From assembly GCA_021820785.1 (NCBI GenBank), contig JAKADE010000200.1, positions 1-5,704 of the forward strand: 5,704 nucleotides of DNA, read 5' to 3'. Position 1 is the first letter of the stretch, and each line of letters starts with the position of its first letter. A program made the position numbers and the translations under genes. Source of the stretch: Pseudomonadota bacterium (lineage in GTDB: Bacteria; Pseudomonadota; Gammaproteobacteria; Steroidobacterales; Steroidobacteraceae). The notes below the pieces were generated by a model. It had not been told where the DNA came from. It did not search any database and was given only the letters and a program-made list of their open reading frames with translations. Shown here piece after piece: positions 1 to 4,977 of the stretch.

Positions 1-486
1 CCCTGCCTCGCCGATGCACTGCGCCAGACACTGCACGGCGGCTATGCTCATCACATCCAGCGGCTGATGGTGATCGGCCTGTACGCACTGCTGCTCGGGG
101 TGCGTCCGCGCGAAATTCATCACTGGTTTCTCGCCGTCTATGTCGATGCGGTCGAATGGGTGGAACTGCCCAATGTGCTCGGCATGAGCCAGTTCGCCGA
201 CGGCGGGCTGATGGCGAGCAAGCCGTACATCGCCAGCGGCCAGTACATCAAACGCATGAGCGCCGGGGCGTATTGCCGTCAGTGCCGCTTCGACCCGGGG
301 GAGCGCACCGGGCCGCGCGCCTGTCCGTATACGCTGCTCTACTGGGACTTCCTGTTGCGCCACGCTCCGGTACTCGAAGCCAATCCGCGCACGGCTCTGC
401 AGGCGCGCAACATCGCACGCCTGAGCGAGGCCGAACGGACGGCCATCCAGCGGCAGGCCGACCACTGGCGCAGCGCTCCTGCGTAA
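1..486 (+). CDS. Fe-S bacterial photolyase (PhrB/FeS-BCP family, DPRP), C-terminal part
   Basis: This is the last 161 residues of a flavin-dependent DNA photolyase of the iron-sulfur bacterial cryptochrome/photolyase group, a cytoplasmic light-driven DNA repair enzyme; studied members repair (6-4) photoproducts. The reading frame is open from base 1, so the start lies upstream. Seen: AHHIQRLMV (fragment residues 16-24), VDAVEWVELPN (48-58), GMSQFADGGLMASKPY (61-76) and the CxxC...C segment, all hallmarks of the family's FAD-binding helical domain. Cysteines at fragment residues 2, 92, 95 and 108 (bases 4-6, 274-276, 283-285, 322-324) match the spacing of the four 4Fe-4S ligands as I recall them for Agrobacterium PhrB (350, 438, 441, 454), with two extra residues before the CxxC. 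The second His of AHHIQR corresponds to the catalytic His of PhrB by the same spacing. The C-terminus (NPRTALQARN, then a short helix) ends normally at TAA. Family length is about 510 residues, so roughly 350 are missing on the left. No sign of damage. Confidence 0.95.
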   Translation, partial: PCLADALRQTLHGGYAHHIQRLMVIGLYALLLGVRPREIHHWFLAVYVDAVEWVELPNVLGMSQFADGGLMASKPYIASGQYIKRMSAGAYCRQCRFDPGERTGPRACPYTLLYWDFLLRHAPVLEANPRTALQARNIARLSEAERTAIQRQADHWRSAPA

Positions 487-502
487 CGCCTGCGGTGCGA
501 AC

Positions 503-523
503 CGGTCGCGGCTCCCGTGACCG
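503..523 (+). terminator. GC-rich hairpin after the photolyase gene, possible terminator
   Basis: CGGTCGCGG (503-511) pairs with CCGTGACCG (515-523) as a nine-pair stem with one G-U pair and a CTC loop, beginning 16 bases after the photolyase TAA. The position suits an mRNA 3' end. No T-run follows (the next bases are C/T mixed), so it is not a classic intrinsic terminator. It may stabilise the 3' end, assist termination, or be chance in GC-rich DNA. Confidence 0.35.
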
Positions 524-564
524 CACACCTCCGCTCCTCGATCTGATCTTCACACGCCCACGCT

Positions 565-593
565 TTGGCCCGCCTGCGGCAAGCGCGTATTAC
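565..593 (+). promoter_or_regulatory. Weak sigma70-like promoter candidate for the exporter operon
   Basis: TTGGCC (565-570, four of six to TTGACA) and TATTAC (588-593, four of six to TATAAT) are separated by exactly 17 bases. A transcript would start near base 600, about 105 bases before the ATG. It is the best match I saw in the gap and sits where a promoter is expected. Such matches also arise by chance, and many proteobacterial promoters use other sigma factors. Confidence 0.25.
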
Positions 594-654
594 CGTCCGA
601 CGCGCCCGCTGCCACGATCCTCTGCGCACAGGGCGCATCGTGCAAGGCGTCCGC

Positions 655-668
655 GAGGGTTCGTCGTG
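655..668 (+). promoter_or_regulatory. Possible alternative ribosome site and GTG start for the outer-membrane factor
   Basis: GAGGG (655-659) stands six bases before GTG at 666-668, which is in frame with the outer-membrane factor. This pairing with the ribosome is slightly better than the AGGG (698-701) six bases before the ATG at 708. Starting at 666 adds 14 residues, including three arginines, to a signal peptide whose own n-region carries two Arg balanced by two Glu. The call therefore affects the signal peptide but not the mature protein. Confidence 0.3.
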
Positions 669-682
669 CATCGGCGAGGAAC
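659..682. repeat. Imperfect inverted repeat before the exporter operon
   Basis: GTTCGTCGT (659-667) pairs with GCGAGGAAC read in the opposite direction (674-682): seven Watson-Crick pairs, one G-U and one mismatch, around a six-base centre. It ends 25 bases before the ATG at 708 and overlaps the alternative GTG start. It could be a regulator's operator or a leader hairpin controlling ribosome access. Chance is a real alternative. Confidence 0.2.
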
Positions 683-707
683 ATTCCACGCAGCCGCAGG
701 GCGCAGC

Positions 708-2204
708 ATGCGCCCGGAAGAACCCCTGCGTCTGCTTGCTGCGGCGCTGCTGAGTTTAACAAGCCTCGCCGGTTGCAACTTCGCGCCGCCGCTGCGTGTG
801 CCGGTCGTGCCGACGGCCGCGCACTACACCGCAGCACCGGCGCCGCGCGACCTCGCAAGTACTGCAACGCCAGGGGTTCCTCCGCAGCACATCATTCCCG
901 CGGCATCCCTGGAGCGCCCCTGGTGGCATTCGTTTCACTCGCCGCAGCTGGACGCGCTGATCCATCGGGCGCTGATCCACAGCCCCACGGTGGCTGCCGC
1001 CGAAGCGCAACTGCGCGCCGCGCGCGCCAACGTCGCCCTCTCGGCCGCAGTCCTGTACCCGCAGGTCGGACTGAACCTGGGAGCGTCGCGCACCCGGACC
1101 TCCGGGGCGAATTTCGGCGGCCGCGTGCCGGGCTCGACGTTCTCGCTGTACACCGGCCAGGTTGCCGTCAGCTATTACCCCGACTTCTTCGGCGTGAACC
1201 GCCTGCTCTACCGAGGCAGCACGGCGCAGCTCAATGCGCAGCGCGCAGCGCTGCAGGCCGCGCGGCTGACGCTCGCCGGGAACGTCCTGGACGCCGCTGT
1301 GGGCATCGCCGCCACGAGTGCCGAGATCTCCGCCACGCTCCGCCTGATCGCAGCCCAGCGTCAACTGCTCGAACTCGTGCAGGCCCGGTACCGCGGTGGT
1401 GCCACAACGTACGGCGCCGTCGTCGCGCAACGCGCCCAGATAGAAGCCAGCGAAGCCGAACTGCCGCCGCTTCAACAGCAGCGATCGGCCTACCGGCACC
1501 TGCTCGCGGTTCTGCTCGGCACGGCGCCGAGCCGGCTGAGGGACCGCTCATTCACGCTTCAGACATTCGCACTGCCGCAGCGCGTACCGCTCGCGCTGCC
1601 CTCGTCCCTGCTGCGCAACCGGCCCGACATCCGCATCGCCGAAGAACAGATGCGATACGCCCTCGCGGGAGTCGGGATCGCCAAAGCCCAGTTCTATCCT
1701 CTGGTCACACTCAGTGCCTCGGCCGGCGCGAGTGCGCTCGCGGCCGGGAAACTCCTCGACGCGGCGAGCACAGTCTGGAACTTCGGCGGCGCGCTCGCGC
1801 AGCCGATCTTCGAGGGCGGAAAATTGAGGGCACAGGAGCGCAGCGCGTACGCGACCTGCGCGGCGGCTCGAGCCGCATACCGCAGCACGGTGCTTGCCGC
1901 CTTCCAGCAGGTCGCCGACGCACTGCGCGCCCTGCAGCACGACGCCGCCGCCGCGCAGGCGCAGGCCCGGCTCCTGGACACACTGCGCGAGCAATTGCAG
2001 CTGGCGGAAGCCGGCTGGCGTGCCGGCGCCACGGATTTCTCGGCGGTGCTCATTGCCGAGGCGGATTACCGCACGGCGCTGCCGGCCCGCGCGCGCATCA
2101 CGGCCGCTCGCCTGCAGGACACCGCCGCGCTGTTCGTCGCGCTCGGCGGGGATCCGCGGCGTCCTCGCACTGAAGCGGCGCAGGCCGCGGCGGCAGTCCC
2201 ATGA
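708..2204 (+). CDS. Outer-membrane efflux lipoprotein, NodT/TolC (OMF) family
   Basis: A 498-residue outer-membrane factor, the exit channel of a tripartite exporter, normally a trimer with a beta-barrel in the outer membrane and a long alpha-helical tunnel in the periplasm. Seen: a lipoprotein signal peptide with lipobox LAGC and acceptor Cys23 (bases 774-776); the PWW..F entry motif of NodT proteins (71-76); two outer-membrane-efflux repeats at about 76-270 and 297-485. The second repeat carries LLRNRPDIRIAE (301-312), AKAQFYPLVTLSASAG (325-340) and PIFEGGKLRAQ (366-376), all typical. Length fits the family (about 450-500). The ATG at 708 was chosen because it gives a 22-residue signal peptide and has AGGG six bases upstream; GTG at 666 is a real alternative. 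The open frame extends much further upstream without coding character. The stop overlaps the permease start (ATGA), implying coupled translation and a shared complex. The substrate is not encoded in this component. Confidence 0.93.
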   Translation: MRPEEPLRLLAAALLSLTSLAGCNFAPPLRVPVVPTAAHYTAAPAPRDLASTATPGVPPQHIIPAASLERPWWHSFHSPQLDALIHRALIHSPTVAAAEAQLRAARANVALSAAVLYPQVGLNLGASRTRTSGANFGGRVPGSTFSLYTGQVAVSYYPDFFGVNRLLYRGSTAQLNAQRAALQAARLTLAGNVLDAAVGIAATSAEISATLRLIAAQRQLLELVQARYRGGATTYGAVVAQRAQIEASEAELPPLQQQRSAYRHLLAVLLGTAPSRLRDRSFTLQTFALPQRVPLALPSSLLRNRPDIRIAEEQMRYALAGVGIAKAQFYPLVTLSASAGASALAAGKLLDAASTVWNFGGALAQPIFEGGKLRAQERSAYATCAAARAAYRSTVLAAFQQVADALRALQHDAAAAQAQARLLDTLREQLQLAEAGWRAGATDFSAVLIAEADYRTALPARARITAARLQDTAALFVALGGDPRRPRTEAAQAAAAVP

Positions 2205-3337
2205 GCGGATTGATGCGCCTCGCGCTGAAGCTGCTGCTCGGTGATCGGGGAAAATTCGTCACGCTGGTCATCGGCATCACTTTCGCCGTGTTCCTGATGA
2301 TGCTCATGACCTCGATGTTCTTCGGCATCATCCAGCACTCGGCGGCAAACATCATCAACATCGGTGCACAGATGTGGGTGATGGACCCGGACGTCAAAAC
2401 CCCGCAGAACAGCATCCCGATGCCCGATTACGTGCTGGATGTGGTGCGCAGCATTCCCGGCGTCGACTATGCTGTACCGCTCTACCTCGGTGCGGGGCTC
2501 GTGCGCCTCAATGACGGCACCTACCAGGCGGCGACCGTGATCGGGCTCGACGATGCGACGCTCTTCGGCAGGCCGGCGCTGATCGACGGCACTGCACTCG
2601 ACATCTATCGCAACAACGCATTCTTCGTCGTGCGGGATGCCAATTTCCAGAAGCTCGGCAGTCCTAAGAGGGGTACCACGTTCGAGATCAACGACCACCG
2701 CGGAATCGTCGCCGGCATCGCGCGCGTCTCGATCGGCAGCCTGTTCGGGCTGCCGACGCTCTACACGACCTACAGCCGCGCCACTCAGGACCTGCCCTCG
2801 ACCCGCTACGTCATGTCTTTCATCCTGGTGCGCCCGAAGTCCGCCGCCGACGTTCCGCGCATCCAGCGCGCCGTCGCGAAGCTCGGCTACCTGGCGCTGA
2901 CCAACGATGAGTTCAGGGCCCGCAACGATCACTTCTACGAGTTCGAGACCGCGATGGGCACGAACATCCTGATCATGACGCTGATCAGTTTCATCGTCGG
3001 GCTGTCGATCGCCGGGGAGACGTTCTACATGTTCGTGCTCGACAACCTGGAGCGGTTCGGGGCGCTGAAGGCGATCGGGGCGCGCAGCAGCGAACTGACC
3101 GCGATGATCGTCTACCAGTCTCTGGTGGTGAGTTTCCTCGGCTTCGGCTTCGGTGTCCTGCTCGCCTCGGCGCTGGTTGCCTTTGGCAAGCTGCGCATCC
3201 CGAATTACGCGGCCGTCATCACCTACCAGAACATCTTCATGGCGCTCGGGATGGTGCTGGTGATCTCGGCTGTCTCGGCCTACATCGGCATCCGGCGCAT
3301 TCTGCGCATCGATCCGTTCGTGGTCTTTCGGAGCTGA
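2201..3337 (+). CDS. ABC exporter permease, FtsX/MacB type (DevC-like)
   Basis: A 378-residue inner-membrane permease of the type VII (MacB/FtsX) ABC family. Seen: a first membrane helix at about 19-43, a roughly 210-residue periplasmic domain (about 44-252), then three helices near 253-279, 302-327 and 344-364. This is the four-helix FtsX layout with no fused ATPase domain. The cytoplasmic loop after helix 2 carries LERFGALKAIGARSSEL (283-299), the conserved segment that docks on the ATPase, and the C-terminus RILRIDPFVVFR (366-377) is the usual family ending. Length and N-terminal layout resemble DevC of the heterocyst glycolipid exporter DevBCA. That is family resemblance only, not proof of a lipid substrate. 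Such permeases act as dimers and transmit motion to the periplasm rather than forming a simple transmembrane channel. The ATG overlaps the preceding stop and lacks a clear ribosome site, suggesting translational coupling. The ATPase follows after two bases. LolC/E-like lipoprotein release is less likely, given the fusion protein and channel alongside. Confidence 0.92.
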   Translation: MSGLMRLALKLLLGDRGKFVTLVIGITFAVFLMMLMTSMFFGIIQHSAANIINIGAQMWVMDPDVKTPQNSIPMPDYVLDVVRSIPGVDYAVPLYLGAGLVRLNDGTYQAATVIGLDDATLFGRPALIDGTALDIYRNNAFFVVRDANFQKLGSPKRGTTFEINDHRGIVAGIARVSIGSLFGLPTLYTTYSRATQDLPSTRYVMSFILVRPKSAADVPRIQRAVAKLGYLALTNDEFRARNDHFYEFETAMGTNILIMTLISFIVGLSIAGETFYMFVLDNLERFGALKAIGARSSELTAMIVYQSLVVSFLGFGFGVLLASALVAFGKLRIPNYAAVITYQNIFMALGMVLVISAVSAYIGIRRILRIDPFVVFRS

Positions 3338-3339
3338 CC

Positions 3340-4026
3340 ATGCTGCTGGAAGTTGCCGGCGTGACCAAGTGGTTCGGCGAAGGCCCGGCCCGCACCCAGG
3401 CACTGCGCGACATCAGCTTCCGGGTCGATCACAACGAGATGCTCTACATCGTCGGGCCGTCCGGCTCGGGCAAAACGACGCTGCTCAGCGTGATCTCGGG
3501 CATCCTGCGCCCGAACAGCGGCACGGTGCGCGTCGAGGGGAAGGATATCTGGGGACTGAGTGCCGATGCGCTTGCGGACTTCCGCCTGAACACCCTCGGC
3601 TTCGTGTTCCAGGACTATCATCTGTTCCCGCGCCTGACGACGCTCGAAAACGTCGCCGTGCCCCTGATTTTGCGCCGGGTTCCCTGGGAACAGTGCCTGC
3701 AGAAAGCCGCTGCGGTCCTGAGGATCGTCGAGCTCGAGGACAAGGGGGCCCTCACGCCGCACCGGCTGAGCGGCGGAGAACAGCAGCGCGTGGCGATTGC
3801 CCGCGCGGTGGTCGCGGAGCCGGATCTGCTGATCCTCGATGAGCCGACCGCCTCGCTCGACGGAGAGACGGGCAAGCGGATCGTCGCATTCGTGCGCAAC
3901 GAAGTGCTCAACGAGCGCCGCGCAATCATCGTCGTCACTCATGACGAGCGGATCTACCCGTACGCCTCACGCATCATGCATATGGAAGACGGGCGCATCG
4001 CGCAACCCCCGGAGTCAGGCCAATGA
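3340..4026 (+). CDS. ABC exporter ATPase subunit (MacB/LolD/DevA-like)
   Basis: A 228-residue stand-alone nucleotide-binding subunit that hydrolyses ATP on the cytoplasmic face to drive the adjacent permease. All motifs are intact: Walker A GPSGSGKTT (39-47), Q-loop Gln91 in FVFQDYHLFP, signature LSGGEQQR (143-150), Walker B LLILDE (163-168) with catalytic Glu168, D-loop SLD (172-174) and switch His201 (VVTHD). The sequence style (ALRDISF, FVFQDYHLFPRLTTLENV, MHMEDGRI) places it in the MacB/LolD/FtsE/DevA group, matching the FtsX-type permease beside it. Length is normal for the group (about 220-240), with no extra domain. The start follows the permease stop by two bases, with GGAG six bases ahead. 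The stop overlaps the fusion protein start (ATGA). The functional unit should be a dimer of ATPase with a dimer of permease. The broad function is certain; the substrate is unknown. Confidence 0.96.
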   Translation: MLLEVAGVTKWFGEGPARTQALRDISFRVDHNEMLYIVGPSGSGKTTLLSVISGILRPNSGTVRVEGKDIWGLSADALADFRLNTLGFVFQDYHLFPRLTTLENVAVPLILRRVPWEQCLQKAAAVLRIVELEDKGALTPHRLSGGEQQRVAIARAVVAEPDLLILDEPTASLDGETGKRIVAFVRNEVLNERRAIIVVTHDERIYPYASRIMHMEDGRIAQPPESGQ

Positions 4027-4955
4027 GGCAAAGGCTGCTGTTCGGCATCGCTCTGCTCGGCATCGTGGCCGGACTGGTGAGCGCCTACGTATACCACCGG
4101 GCACTGCCCATCCAGGCGCCGCTGCAGGTCACCAGGAACCCGTACGCGTCCGGCATCTATGCCGAGGGGATCATCCAGAGCGAGCAGCGGACCGGCGATG
4201 ACGTGAACGTCTATCCCGAAGTTGCCGGGTCTGTGCTGCGCATCTACGTACACCCCGGAAGCGTCGTCGCAAGGGGCGCACCGCTCGCGGCGATCGACGA
4301 TTCGGTGCAGCGCCGTGTCGTCTCCGCAGATACCGCCAGGATCGCCGCAGTGCGCGCGGCGCGCGACTACCAGACCGACCAGCTGAAAATCCTCACGCAG
4401 CAAGCGGCGATCGATTCCCGTGCCGTCAGTCACCTCGCACTGCTCAGCGCCCAGGACAATCTTCGCATCGCAGAGCAGAACCTGCGGGTCGCGATCCGCA
4501 CTCGAGCAGCCGATGCGGCTTTGCTGCGCCACTACGTGCTGCGCGCACCGGTGCCGGGCACGGTGTTGCGCTCGCCGGCCACCGTGGGCAGCTATGTGTC
4601 GCCGCAAGGCGTCTACGATACGTATACCCGGGGCCAGGACCCGGTGGTGGTCCTGCAGCCGCGGAGTTCGGGCCTTCAGGTCAAGGCCTACCTCGATGAG
4701 ATCCTGGTCCCCCGCCTGCCGGCCGCGCACCGGATCGAGGCACAGATGTTCATCCGCGGGGGCAGTACCACCGGCATCCCCCTGCAGTTCGTGCGCATCG
4801 ATCCGTACGTGACCCCGAAGATCGAGCTGTCCGATCAGCGACTGGAGAAGGTCGACGTGCGGGTGCTGCCGATTATCTTTCGCTTCACTCCGCCGCCGGG
4901 TGCGATGCTCTATCCCGGTGAGCTGGTCGACGTCTACATCGGTGGGCGCTCCTGA
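4023..4955 (+). CDS. Membrane fusion (periplasmic adaptor) protein, HlyD/DevB-like
   Basis: A 310-residue adaptor that should bridge the inner-membrane ABC transporter to the outer-membrane channel. Seen: an uncleaved-looking N-terminal membrane anchor (about 5-24, after RQR), with no lipobox; the first half of a lipoyl-like domain, VYPEVAGSVLRIYVHPGSVV (63-82); an Ala/Arg/Gln-rich helical hairpin at about 95-168; the second lipoyl half, LRAPVPGTVLRSPATVGSYV (173-192); and a C-terminal beta-barrel domain from about 215 to the end (LQVKAYLDEI, VDVRVLPI, YPGELVDVYI). It is short for the family (many DevB/MacA proteins have 370 or more residues) because it stops after the barrel, with no clear membrane-proximal domain, and has a modest hairpin of about 35 residues per arm. 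GGAG at 4011-4014 stands eight bases before the ATG, which overlaps the ATPase stop. Being last in the operon with its channel first is consistent with a co-made export complex. Confidence 0.92.
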   Translation: MRQRLLFGIALLGIVAGLVSAYVYHRALPIQAPLQVTRNPYASGIYAEGIIQSEQRTGDDVNVYPEVAGSVLRIYVHPGSVVARGAPLAAIDDSVQRRVVSADTARIAAVRAARDYQTDQLKILTQQAAIDSRAVSHLALLSAQDNLRIAEQNLRVAIRTRAADAALLRHYVLRAPVPGTVLRSPATVGSYVSPQGVYDTYTRGQDPVVVLQPRSSGLQVKAYLDEILVPRLPAAHRIEAQMFIRGGSTTGIPLQFVRIDPYVTPKIELSDQRLEKVDVRVLPIIFRFTPPPGAMLYPGELVDVYIGGRS

Positions 4956-4977
4956 GCGGCCGCCCCTACCCGTCTGA
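4956..4977. other. Short convergent gene junction
   Basis: Only 22 bases separate the fusion protein's TGA from the stop of the oppositely oriented CoA-transferase. They include the palindrome GCGGCCGC (4956-4963), and the palindrome TCTGATCAGA (4973-4982) runs from the gap across the CoA-transferase stop. I see no stem followed by a T-run on either strand, so no intrinsic terminator is visible. The two transcripts probably overlap at their 3' ends. Confidence 0.6.

Larger units (their letters stand above)
487..707. other. Intergenic region between photolyase and exporter operon
   Basis: This 221-bp gap holds no gene I can support. The exporter's first reading frame stays open through it by chance, but the translation (proline/arginine-rich, no family motif) does not look like protein before residue 1 of the signal peptide. 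It contains the hairpin at 503-523, a weak promoter match at 565-593 and an inverted repeat at 659-682. The 9-mer CGCCTGCGG occurs twice (487-495 and 571-579), which is unremarkable at this GC content. The gap's length suggests that the operon has its own promoter here. Confidence 0.6.

Noticed and set aside
487..579. Direct repeat CGCCTGCGG (487-495 and 571-579) as a possible regulator site
   Set aside because: Nine bases of pure GC-rich sequence repeated once, 84 bases apart, is expected by chance here and lacks symmetry or further copies.
156..707. Upstream extension of the outer-membrane factor frame to an ATG at 156
   Set aside because: It overlaps the photolyase coding sequence in another frame, and the translation is Arg/Pro-rich without motifs. 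The signal peptide and lipobox begin near 708.
773..2173. 466-residue open frame in plus frame 2 inside the outer-membrane factor
   Set aside because: Composition is Arg/Ala/Pro-rich with no recognisable domain. The overlapping frame has full efflux-family motifs.
2066..3403. 445-residue open frame on the minus strand opposite the permease
   Set aside because: It is rich in Asp, Glu, His and Arg, which is the expected antisense shadow of a GC-rich membrane-protein gene. It shows no family motifs, and the plus-strand frame is a clear permease.
3280..3942. 220-residue minus-strand frame opposite the ATPase
   Set aside because: It is a shadow of the ABC ATPase gene, with no motifs of its own.
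3954..4730. 258-residue minus-strand frame opposite the adaptor
   Set aside because: It is a shadow of the adaptor gene; long antisense frames are common at this GC content.
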